The notes beneath the pieces were generated by a model. The model searched no databases and was not told the origin of the DNA. It was given only the letters and a program-made list of their open reading frames with translations. 64,000 bases of DNA. Source: Phlyctochytrium arcticum. Lineage: Eukaryota; Chytridiomycota; Chytridiomycetes; Chytridiales; Chytridiaceae. Where the stretch lies: positions 248,001 through 312,000 of the forward strand of contig JAHLKI010000009.1 of NCBI GenBank assembly GCA_025602905.1, given 5' to 3'. Numbering within the stretch: position 1 is the first letter of the stretch; every line of letters starts with the position of its first letter. The position numbers and the translations under genes are program-made. Below are positions 31,990 through 47,373 of the stretch, one piece after another.

Positions 31990-34972
31990 TCATCGTCGGC
32001 CAATTGCCGCTACCCCAACCACATTTTCCATGCCCACAATAGCCTCCTGATACAATCTTTTGAAATCCCAAACATCTCCTTTAAGACGCTTGAATTCAAC
32101 AACAAAAAGTCCTGGCAAATTCTTGATCTTTTGCACTTCAACCGTGAAACGAATGTCCTTTGCAGTCTCCGATGTGTGCATGGTGGATGCAACCGAGTCA
32201 TGACTTGCTGCATAAGGTGGATGGATATATGGAGAGTGCGAGCCTGATGCTATTGTCAGAGCAACAGATGACCGGCGACCTGATGGGCTCGTCGGGGTGC
32301 TGATGGAGGCGGATCGTACGGGAGAATCAGGGGATGTACCAGGTAATGAGGTGGTAGAGACAGATGCGGAAGATGCGGCGGCCAGCGCGGCTGCTTCGTG
32401 AGGACCGAAGCCCTTGTTGTAACCCGAGCCGTAGCGTGCCATATTGCGTAGCTTCTTGACGAAGTGGACAGGAAAAGACGCGATCATTTGCGCAAACTTT
32501 GCTGCTCCTTGCCGTCTCTTCATGGACTCATCACTCGGTGATTGGGCAAGTAACGAGGAACCATTTCCGATACTTATTGTGTCCGGGCTGTCGTCCTTCA
32601 TATTGCTTCGTCGCGTGCTCTGACGCGTGGGGGGTACCGTCTCGGGCAGACCCTGATACGGCTGAATAATACGACACCGGTGGTCCACTCGAGCGAGCAC
32701 CGCCTCGTTGGCTTTTCCTGCGACCACGCTTGGCCGGTGCGTTTCCCAACTTTACAACTTTTATCTTAAAGTCGTCCAAAACCCGAACCTCCATTCCCAT
32801 ACATTCCAATAGCCGTGCCGCCTCAGCTATGGTTTGGCCTGGTGGTTTTGATGTGAGAGCACGTTGATCGATAGGACCAGAGTGGTAGCGCAAATGGGGA
32901 ACCCGGGGAGTGCCACTCTGAGTGAATTGGTGCTGCTGAGGTAATTTTGCCCAATCACTTGCTCCTGACATCGCTGTGAAATCTGTGGCCACTGACAGCA
33001 CGGAAGGTGCATTGATAGAGACTCGCGGCGGATCAGAACGATCTACAGTGGAATGCGGGCGGATGATTGTGGCAGCGGCCTTCTGGGGCCGGCTCTGCGT
33101 GGGTAATCGGGGTGCGTTCGCCGATGCTGTAAACGCGGATGGCGTTGATTTACGAGTAGCAGAGGTTTCCGCTCGTCTCACATCCAGGCTTTTTCGACCG
33201 TAGTCGATTTCCTTTATCGTGACGCTAGGGGTCCCTTGAGCAGACGTTGGTGACTGTGGAGCGGGTATTTCTTTTGATTTCGATTCAGAGAGTGTTCGCG
33301 ACTCTTCAAGTTCTTGCTGGGGATGTGGGGAGAGGGATTCAGAAGCAACAGTCAAATCGTGTTGTTCGGCCTGTGGTTCAGTTGGCTCGTAAGCTTTCTC
33401 GCTGACAAGATTCTCAGAAACAATGGCAGAATCATGAGGGCTGATTGAAGTATCCGCGTCTGTGGCAGTCGCATCAATATGACTGTCGACTGGGGCATCG
33501 TTAGGGATTGTTTGTGTTGCCCCGATTGGCGGGAGAGACAGATCTTCATCCATAGCACATTCCTCGTCTTCGTCCAATGGAATGACGGTCACTGATGCCA
33601 TGTCACCATTTCCTGCATAGATAGTTTCGGTGTCTAAATGGGCATCATCAAGATGCGAATCAACCTCTGGCGTGAGGGATGCGTTTGGTGGTTCATCCAT
33701 ATCCATGTGTGATTCGGACGGTGTATTAAAATGCTCCGAAATCTCTGCTGTCTCATCTACTTCCATTTTGTGCTGCTGATCCTGCTCGCCCGGAGATTTG
33801 TTCATCTCAATATTATGTACAAGATCAGCCGGCTCGGAAGGTGGGGTCGGGTATGTCATATCCATGTCCGGCTGAGGAATGGTAAGCCTGTCTAAGGCTG
33901 GCGTGCGCGCACCTTCGGGTGTAGCGGCGCGTCGCTCTGTGTGCCTTAAATACCCTTCAATTCCATTTTCCAGCTTTCTTCGTTCATCCTCATAACAGTA
34001 GGCATATGGTTGTAACCATCGATGCGCCATGACTTCACGCATGTTAGCTCGGTACCTTGGATCAGGTACCAACATTCTTTTTAGCAGATCACGCGCATCA
34101 GCTTCAACATACTCGGGAAAATCCAGTTCGGTTTCCAGAATATATTTGTACAACAGATTGATGTTGTCACCGTCCGGATTGTTCGGGTCATCGTCAAAGG
34201 GTAAATATCCACACAGCATGGCGTACAAGATCACTCCACAACTCCAGATATCCGCTGCCTCGCCTACGTAACCGTCGCTGATGACCAATTCGGGTGCGGC
34301 GTAACAAGGACTCCCACAAGACGTGAGCAAGAGTGATTCGGGATCAGGAGAAGAGCGGTTGGCAAATCCAAAGTCTGTAATGATGACATTGCGGCGTCCG
34401 TCCAAGAGCAGATTCTCCAACTTCAAATCTCTGTGAACAATTTTTTGTCCATGCAAGTATGCGACACCAGCGAGCAGTTGGGCAAAAAATCGACAGGCAT
34501 CACGCTCTTTCAGATAGCGATGAGCGAGGATATGTTCAAAGAGCTCGCCACCCGAGGCAAAATCCATAATCATGCCGATGTATTCCTTGGTTTCGATAAC
34601 TTCATAAACCTTGACGATAAATCGGTGTTCGACGGCTTGCAGGATTGAGATCTCACGCATTAGTTTTGCCCTACGGCTTGGTTGCTCGATGTTCTCCTTC
34701 TTGATCAGCTTGATGGCAAATTCCTTCTTTGTTTCCAAATGTACCGCCAGCTTAACTTTTCCAAATTCACCTTCCCCCAGTGTACGTCCAAGCTTGTAAG
34801 GCCCGAAGAGCGACCTATTATGCCGAGGCGGACGACCACTAGCCAGTTTTTCTGCGGGGAGAGGTGGTGATGTGCTTGGCACCGCAGCCGGAGAAGGTGA
34901 TCGTGCATCCAGATCAGGAGACACAGCGTTTCGAGGTCGGCCAGGTAACGCGGCACTTGCTGGCGCTGGCAT
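31990..34972 (-). CDS. CAMKL Ser/Thr protein kinase, Kin4/Ppk1-like, with C-terminal KA1-like domain
   Basis: CDS complement(join(31990..32605,32673..34972)), 2916 nt, 971 residues; the 67-nt intron is inferred from frame. Kinase domain about 58-330: GEGEFGKVKLA (66-76), FAIKLIKKE, YIGMIMDFASGGELFEHIL, IVHRDLKLENLLLD, ITDFGFANR, TSCGSPCYAAPELVISDGYV, and FDDDPNNPDGDNINLLYKYI as in Kin4/Ppk1-type kinases. A long disordered region with CDK-like TP sites follows (about 350-720). Conserved tail blocks are QTIAEAARLLECMGMEVRVL...FKIKVVKLG and, at the end, IRFTVEVQKIKNLPGLFVVE then FKRLKGDVWDFKRLYQEAI, a KA1 fold that in relatives binds acidic membrane lipids. Kin4 relatives act in polarity and spindle-position checkpoints; the role here is inferred. 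The N-terminus (Pro/Ala/Ser) is disordered. Confidence 0.85.
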
Positions 34973-36786
34973 GATATGTGTGTTTGCTGTGATTACTTTG
35001 TAAAGGATATGAGGTTGAGAAAGCGAAGTGCGCGGAAAACGTCTAAACCGGCTAAGGGGTGATGAGTTACAAAATCGACAATTAAAAACAAAGCCCTTGT
35101 CCGCACCTTTAGGGCAGTTGCGTTGAGATAAGAGGTGTCTGTACTCGGGTACTCGAATATGGTGGGTTTACTTTGATCGAGGGGTATGAGGTGAGCTTCG
35201 GGTGATGGTGGTGTATGAGTAAGGGAACGGACAGTCTACGAGTATACAGATCCAAAAGGGTATCACCCGTCACAATACCGACCTGAGAAGTATCAAGTTA
35301 GTTTTCTACTGGCTGTTATGAAACCACAATGGCGACCAGTACGATCCTACCTTTCAAGGATCACGGCAGTTAAAGTCTTTCAAATTAAGAAAGTGCCGGT
35401 GTCAGCAACAATGAATGGGTGGCGGACATGAGCGCCCAATACGAGATCCACGAGACAACACGAGCGGCAACGGACGGCGAGGGAGCTTGGCGACTGCAAA
35501 CCAAAATCGTTGCAAAGGGTCGTCGTCGTCGTCGTCCTTGACAATGTCGAGGCTATCGGCGGCAACTCGAGGCTAATGGAGGTGGCAATTGGACCTCAAA
35601 ACATGATCATAAATTTTGGGGAGAAATGAGCCGCCGCCACTAAGCCTCTTGGCGCTGCGCAATGCGCGCTGAACGCGAACAACGCTTTTTCGCCCGTTTT
35701 TTCGTGCATATACTCTTACAGAACCGAAATGTGTGTACTTTTTATGCATTCCTCTGCCATTATGGGGTACTAATCGCCAGAAGTGGATTCTGGAAATATG
35801 CAAGACTCGACATGGCAGGCTGAATCTGTTTATTTCAGGTATGGCCATCGCTCGCCATGCATAGAATGCAACTGATGCGTATTGTGTCTTGTTTCATGTA
35901 TGCATGATATATACTCGTATCATCCTCGAGTACTTGCACGAAAAAAAGAGTTTGCCCCCTCTGCCCAGCCCTCCGCCCTTCGCCCGTATCCTGGCTGCAC
36001 TGGGCGATGACAAAGTGGTTTCTCCGTGACCGAACCCAATTCAATGCCTTCAATGCCATTATTGGGTTCAGGTCTCGAAGTATTTTGTAATTGTGGGTAA
36101 ATTTGGCATGGGTATCATCATACCTTACTGGAATATTGATGGGATGCATGGTCCTTAAAAAAAATGTACAGTTTGACGCCGGGTTGCATCTACCTCATGA
36201 AAGATCCATAGGCAATCGGGAATTCTCTGCTGAGGTATCCTGCATGCAGGAGAAATAGGAGAACTTTTGCTTGATGTTATAGATAAACGTCTTATATCGT
36301 ATTTCGTTGGCAACACTATGAATATGAATTGATCGTTATCGGGAAGATCATGAAAATACAGAATACCTGCTCTTGTTTTTGGTGGGGCAAACTTCTTACG
36401 ACAAATGCTCATCTGTGATCTGTTGACTATAGTGAAATTCTGGCATCTGTTATAGAGGTCTACTTGATGCGAAAAGGGGCATCCCGATATCGGAAGGCCG
36501 GTTGGCGCATGTACCTGACTTGCCTGTCAATGCGTGAGTACTAAAAGGTTTGTATAACTTGGTTGATCGACCTTTTGGATGATGCAGCGTTCACTGAGCG
36601 TTCATTATGACAATATTTTACACATCCCCATAAAACTTTTCAGGATATGATTTATCTATAAATTGCTATTGGTAACTATGTCTTAGGACTGTTAAAGTTG
36701 AGTTCACACCATCAGTCTAGCCATCAGTCGGGCATGCTATGATACTGGCGTATTGGATCACGCCTTTACGAAACTACACTACCCCA
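34973..36786. other. intergenic spacer
   Basis: About 1.8 kb with no supportable gene. It contains a short CGT microsatellite around 35520-35540 and A/T-rich stretches. The first few hundred bases are the presumed kinase promoter. Confidence 0.5.
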
Positions 36787-38901
36787 TTATTTGTGAAGTC
36801 GTGTAGTATACTTGGTGATGGGAGCTATGCCGGTGGTGAACGTGCCAAGATGATCTAATGCACAAAGTGCAGTGTCAGTATTTTCTGGAACTGGGCACAC
36901 GGGACACGAATCGTAATGAAGCATACCTGCGCCTGCCACCAGTGTACTGGCCTTTGATGCCGGTGCAGCCCACCGTGGAAGGTAACTCTTCTTCACTGGA
37001 AATGCTTCGGTCCCAATTCCGGCAGCACCGCTTTTCCCGTCCTTACGCGCCTGCAACTGCGCATCCATAACTTCCATCCTCTGGGCCATGAGCTCGTTTT
37101 GCGTCTTCATATCCACCGGTTTCCCGTCTGCAGAGGGTGCTGCCGTGTCCAGTGGCACAATAACGCCGCCAAGCACACCAAAATCATTTTGATATGATGT
37201 ACGGAGAAAAACGCGATTGTAGTGGGTTTGGCGAGCAGATACTTGACTTGCAATGCTACGAGCATGCTGCAGCGAAGCAGTTTCGTAAGGAGTCATCTGA
37301 TCTGTCCTATTTACTTGACTGGCGGCATGGGCATCCAGTATGGCAGATGATGCCGCAATAGGACGACGGGGAATATTCCCACCTTCCTGCGCGGCACCCG
37401 CATGGAGGGATGTTCCATACACAACAGAAGGCTTTTCAAGCGCAGGTCGAACTGAGTGTGGTCGTGCTGATGAAACTAACGATTGCCTTGGAGCAGTCAT
37501 AGTGGAGTTTCCATAACCAGCATTGGTAGCTGAATACGGTAAATGTGGTAACGAAGTTGAATAGGGTGACTTTGCTTGAGAAAAGTGGGACGACGCGGTC
37601 GTACATATGGAACTTCCGCCATTTAGTTGAGAAGATGGCAATTGAGGTAGTGTCGAGGCCGAGCATTTCGGACCCAGTCCTTCCCAATTATTGCTATATG
37701 ATGCTGCGCTATTCGAGTATGGCGCTCGAAGTTCCGAGCCTTGTCCACCAATGTAGTAGGGTGCGGCCAGTATTATGTCCCGACTACCAGAATAACGAGA
37801 CGTTGAGGTGGGGGCCGTCTTTGCGACCAAAGCTCGGTATTCATGACTGCCGGAAGTACAATTCCCGACATGCTGCGCAGGTTGCGCAATGTGAGGCAAG
37901 GTGCCTTTGGGCCGCTGTAAGCCTCCACCATAAGCCTGCCATGACTGCCCTTGATGTAAGAACATGTAAGCATTTGCCGTGTTGCAGGCAGTCCTAGGTC
38001 GACGGCTTGCCGGTTGAGAGCCGTAATCCGTCGCATAGTTTGTAATGTACGACGTATGGTTGGCGAGTGCAGATTGTCCAGCAATCTTTTCTACGTGCGG
38101 TACTCTCTGCTGGGATGATGCGACTGCTAAGGGGGACCTAGCGGGAGTAGTCGTGCCATTGGACAAGACACCACCATTGCTTCGGATCGCCGCTGTATGT
38201 TGAGAATCGCCATAAAGCTGACTATCTGCCAGTGTGGACGGGTATCGCGGGACAGTCGCTTGAACCAAAGGTGTGCTGGTCTGCGATGCCAATCCGCTTA
38301 ACGGCTCGTTGGAGCGACCGCGCGCCGTATGTCCTCGATTACTGATTCGCACAACCTCCGCGTGCGGTTTGGAAGGATCTCCACCGTTCCACGTTCGGTA
38401 TGACTTTCCTTCTGTGGGTCCGTCCTGAAATTGACCTCGCACCGTTTCGCCGTCTTCGTACATGCCTACCCATCCACCAACACCCAACCCGGGTCGTTTC
38501 GCCATAGGTACGCCCATCAATCCTGCAGGTGGTCTTGCTTCGCGTTTTTCTGATGCTCGCAGATGTGGTGGACAAGGGGCGGGGTGGAGTAGGTAGCGCT
38601 GAGGACCGGTACCCCTAGTTGCTACTCCGTTGAGGTCCACTTCTGCCATGAGAAGGTTTTCCCCCTTGCGGGCCACCCCTGCAGCAGATGTATCTGATCT
38701 GACACCCATCCGTCGGATGAGGACTGGGTCTACCCGTCCACCCGCATCATCACCACCGCCAGTAACGCCGAGCTTTGGGCTCGCTTTGTGGTAGCTGCGC
38801 TCCCAGGCCAACTCATGCGATATTCCCGGTGGCATGTTGGTGGATCCGGGGATATGCACCGAACGATGCCAGGGATGAATCTGTACGGAGTTGGTTCGCA
38901 T
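36787..38901 (-). CDS. uncharacterised 704-residue low-complexity protein
   Basis: One open frame from ATG 38901 to the stop at 36787-36789. Family not recognised. It is rich in Ser, Ala, Gly, Tyr and Thr, with short conserved-looking blocks: PVLIRRMGVRSDTSAAGVAR, GENLLMAEVDLNGVA, GQFQDGPTEGKSYRTWNGGD, TRTSYQNDFGVLGG-like VFLRTSYQNDFGVLGGVIVP, VDMKTQNELMAQRMEVMDAQ (helical) and FPVKKSYLPRWAAPASKAST. There is no signal peptide or membrane span. Near the 3' end a 72-nt stretch (GTATGCTTC...TGCATTAG, about 36854-36925) has good donor and acceptor and is divisible by three, so it may be an intron, giving ...LVAGADHLGTFTTG... instead of the longer form. The Tyr-rich T-S-Y-x-x-D-F block recalls some microtubule-associated flagellar proteins, but I would not assign it on that. 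Confidence 0.6.
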   Translation of the reverse strand: MRTNSVQIHPWHRSVHIPGSTNMPPGISHELAWERSYHKASPKLGVTGGGDDAGGRVDPVLIRRMGVRSDTSAAGVARKGENLLMAEVDLNGVATRGTGPQRYLLHPAPCPPHLRASEKREARPPAGLMGVPMAKRPGLGVGGWVGMYEDGETVRGQFQDGPTEGKSYRTWNGGDPSKPHAEVVRISNRGHTARGRSNEPLSGLASQTSTPLVQATVPRYPSTLADSQLYGDSQHTAAIRSNGGVLSNGTTTPARSPLAVASSQQRVPHVEKIAGQSALANHTSYITNYATDYGSQPASRRPRTACNTANAYMFLHQGQSWQAYGGGLQRPKGTLPHIAQPAQHVGNCTSGSHEYRALVAKTAPTSTSRYSGSRDIILAAPYYIGGQGSELRAPYSNSAASYSNNWEGLGPKCSASTLPQLPSSQLNGGSSICTTASSHFSQAKSPYSTSLPHLPYSATNAGYGNSTMTAPRQSLVSSARPHSVRPALEKPSVVYGTSLHAGAAQEGGNIPRRPIAASSAILDAHAASQVNRTDQMTPYETASLQHARSIASQVSARQTHYNRVFLRTSYQNDFGVLGGVIVPLDTAAPSADGKPVDMKTQNELMAQRMEVMDAQLQARKDGKSGAAGIGTEAFPVKKSYLPRWAAPASKASTLVAGAGMLHYDSCPVCPVPENTDTALCALDHLGTFTTGIAPITKYTTRLHK

Positions 38902-39571
38902 TTCGACTGCCTAGTATAAGGATCTGTGATTTACAAGAATCTGTTTGATCTTGAAGTGAGATCAAATGAAATGTGGACCTTCTGCACTTTGGAAAAATAG
39001 TGAGAACCACTTTCAAAACAAATGGAAGGACCAACAAAAAATGCAGTACCTCTTAAAAAGATATATAATGATGGGAAATAAGTAACTTGTGGTAGATCTG
39101 CTAGATTGACTTTATCATCTCAATGGCTTTCGATGCGGCCACAAAGTTTTTGGGAGTTGAGAAAAATCGAGCAAATGTGGCACTAGCTCATCTTGACCAG
39201 CCCCATTACAGTTCTCAGACGCTATTAGAACGATCTTGAGGGCAATCTATTTTACTAGTCAAATTGGGTCAATATTAGGACAATGTGAGTATGTCATGGC
39301 CAAAAAAAAATTCTCCACTCATGTTCGCGCGCGCGCCTTTGGCCCGAAATTGGAGCAGATGCGCTATAAAAATCGCTGATCCTCAATATACCACGGAAAA
39401 AAGAAGGTTTTTTAGCCGAGTTTGTTGCGACGAATAAGCGGGACGTAAAGTAAATGAGGCGTAAATCGGGACTTTAAAATTTGACACTGTCCGGCGATGG
39501 CATTTTTGTTGTGGGGATGGTTAGTTGTTTGTTTATATTCTCATATGCAAGTCCGTTTTTCATCAAAGAAG
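38902..39571. other. intergenic spacer
   Basis: About 670 bases, A/T-rich, no gene seen. It separates the orphan gene from the tRNA-Asp. Confidence 0.5.
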
Positions 39572-39643
39572 TCCCAGATAGTATAGTGGCTAGTATCTCC
39601 CCCTGTCACGGGGAAGACCTGGGTTCGATTCCCAGTCTGGGAG
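39572..39643 (+). tRNA. tRNA-Asp (anticodon GTC)
   Basis: 72 nt. Acceptor stem TCCCAGA (39572-39578) pairs with TCTGGGA (39636-39642), discriminator G. The D-loop has the AGTATAGTGGCTAGTAT form. The anticodon loop CTGTCAC (39603-39609) shows GTC at 39605-39607, between CCCC and GGGG stems. The T arm is CTGGG-TTCGATT-CCCAG. No intron. Confidence 0.97.
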
Positions 39644-40307
39644 CTCAATATTTTTTTCCTCTTGGTTCGGACCTCCACGGAGGCATCAGGGAGGCTCGGC
39701 GGGAGCAACGCATCAACCGCATCCGTCAGCCTTCGATAAAGCTAGATCTCGTTGTGCAGGTTCAGAGGGACTTTGAGTCCGAATCAGGACCTGCAACTAC
39801 AGAGTTGCATACCGAGCGGCCAGAGAGAAACCAGATATCCAGCCTTGTCCGTATGAATAACGGATAGGCCATGACATGCTCAAATTTTTTTAGTGTGGGA
39901 TTGATTGTTTGTTGTTCTGCACCACTGTTCGTATAAACTGCATCAAATCATAAGTATGCATATTGTGGAGATAGATTTATTACATGGGGAGGCCCATGGC
40001 CCCATCATTGTGACGGAGGACTTCTCGTCAAGTTGGTGATTTTTTTTGGTAGCCTGGTCGATGTTCCCACGCAATTAGCCGTGACAGAAACATCTTTGGG
40101 CGCGTGTGATCCAATCATTGTTGGTACTTCTGAACTATAGGGAAGAAAACATTTTCGGCATGCGCACGTTTGGTGCTGATCGCTCAATACAAGTATGATA
40201 AGAGTAGCTCCAAAAAATAAGATTTGATTTAGATGTCACCTTATGGGTATCTACAGGAATGTATGCCTTTCTTCTAATGCAAAACAAAAACAAAAACATC
40301 GTCGCGT
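39644..40307. other. intergenic spacer after the tRNA-Asp
   Basis: 39650-39867 stays open in one frame (…EARREQRINRIRQPSIKLDL…) without a start of its own; I see no family in it. A degraded retroelement beside a tRNA is possible but unsupported. The rest is A/T-rich 3' region of the forkhead gene. Confidence 0.35.
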
Positions 40308-43686
<3,379 letters not shown>

Positions 43687-43757
43687 GCATTGGTGGTTTA
43701 GTGGTAAAATTGCCGCTTGCCATGCGGCAGCCCCGGGTTCGATTCCCGGCCAATGCA
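43687..43757 (+). tRNA. tRNA-Gly (anticodon GCC)
   Basis: 71 nt. Acceptor stem GCATTGG (43687-43693) pairs with CCAATGC (43750-43756), discriminator A. The D-arm is TGGTTTAGTGGTAAAA. The anticodon loop has GCC at 43719-43721 in CCGCTTGCCATGCGG. The T arm is CCGGGTTCGATTCCCGG. No intron. The start of the Phs1-like gene lies 270 bases downstream. Confidence 0.97.
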
Positions 43758-44025
43758 TGCGATTGATAATTTCTTTTGTCTTTTGTATTTTGTCGGTTGT
43801 TCGTTCCATTCCACTCCCTTCTTTTCGAATCTTCCCTCATTGAGATATTTTGTTCTATCGCTTACGATGATCTTTTGCTCAATGAATTCGACCATGATAA
43901 AAAGTTTTGGTGTGTCAGTTGGGTGGGTAAACGGCCCAGCCACATCTCCGTTTTGACAGCCAGATCAAAACTCCGCGTGCCCAAATTGAAGATTGGAACT
44001 CGCAGCAAGTAATCATTCACGAAGG

Positions 44026-45039
44026 ATGGCCACCCCGAACGCACCCATAGCTTCGGCCAAGAGACCTGGTAAGTTTCATCAATATGTCCTATCCCGAGAT
44101 CGATATTCATGTACTCTAACAGGTCCCAATGCATTGGTTCGCTACTACATGATAATCTACAACCTGGGCTCGGCAGCTGCATGGGCCTACACCCTTTTGC
44201 TACTAGTATCTAGCCTACTGAAGACCAACGGTGATGTCTCCAAAAGCTATGCTGCTTGCGGATGGACTGTCACGGTGGTGCAAACGTTTGCGATCTTGGA
44301 GGTGGGTCTTTGTTTATATCTGGGATTCCGCCCACGTTTTTTATTGGGCAAGTTGTATGAGTTGCTAATCAGTAGCTCTTCCATTTAGGTTCTTCATGCT
44401 CTGTTTGGACTTGTTCGTACTCCCGTCTCCACCACGGTCATCCAAGTGTCATCCCGATTACTCCTTGTCTGGGGAGTAACGTATCCATTTGCCGTTGCCC
44501 CAGTAAGAATTGCTTGCCCGCTTTTTTTGCATTGCCACAACTAACAATTGGACTGATTTCCAGGTCCGGGAACATTGGGCCTTTTCGACCATGGTGGGCG
44601 CCTGGTGCTTTGCTGAGATTTCTCGCTACCTCTACTATGCTGTAAACCTCATGAACCGTCAGTCCGCACTGCTGACTTGGTGCAGGTAGGAGAAGAGCGT
44701 TTGCAACATCAAACCATACCTATTCATTCATCCATTCGATAGATATAACTTTTTCTTTATCCTCTACCCAATTGGTGCGGGGAGTGAATGGGTTTTGTTG
44801 ATTCAGTCATTGCCTTTTGTCGAAGCCTTCAGCACGCCCCTTTGGTTTACTTACGTTGGCATCGCTGCCCTCTACCCCCCCGGTATGAATACTCGAGATT
44901 AATATGCCAAACCCCACTGACGATTTTATGTTTCTCAGGTCTTTTCAAGATGTACAGTCATATGATGTCCCAGCGACGAAAATATATGCGCACCGAGGCG
45001 GCCGCCAAGAAACCCGTCAAGGTCAAGAAGCAGCAGTGA
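44026..45039 (+). CDS. PHS1: very-long-chain 3-hydroxyacyl-CoA dehydratase, Phs1/HACD type
   Basis: CDS join(44026..44068,44123..44301,44389..44502,44564..44685,44743..44882,44939..45039), 699 nt, 232 residues. ER enzyme for the third step of very-long-chain fatty-acid elongation (dehydration of 3-hydroxyacyl-CoA). Six or so hydrophobic segments, starting RYYMIIYNLGSAAAWAYTLL. Family marks: LEVLHALFGLVRTPVSTTVI, VSSRLLLVWGV, AFSTMVGAWCFAEISRYLYY, and YNFFFILYPIGAGSEWVLL, which contains the catalytic Tyr (YP) and Glu (SE). The C-terminus, KKPVKVKKQQ, is Lys-rich, of the ER-retrieval kind. Length matches yeast Phs1 (217). Five introns of 54-87 nt. Confidence 0.95.
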
Positions 45040-45381
45040 TGCACACTGTTGGTCTTTTCCACTCCACTCCTGATTTGCCATTTGCATCTGATTCGGAGCA
45101 TATCCGTTACTGCCTGTTTGCTCCCACTTCTGTATACTGCCTAAATTTACAGTATTGCACTAGATTTATCGTACCCAGATCCTTAAGAGTTTTGATCCAC
45201 AAACATGCTAGAAAAGTGGGCACGCAAAATGAAAAGATTGAGAATTTTGGGTTGCAGCCCATGCATGTAACAGGAGAAAAATATCGAATTATCGTTTAAC
45301 AAAAGAATATATCGAACAAAGCGGGTAACTGCACAGGGGGTGACATCAGGTGGGTAGGTGAAAAAAAATATTGGTCTACAT
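45040..45381. other. convergent 3' spacer, PHS1 / calmodulin
   Basis: About 340 bases between convergent stop codons; A/T-rich, presumably the two 3' UTRs. Confidence 0.5.

Positions 45382-47373
<1,992 letters not shown>

Noticed and set aside
39650..39867. Possible retrotransposon remnant next to the tRNA-Asp
   Set aside because: An open stretch without recognisable gag, protease, RT or integrase motif and without terminal repeats.
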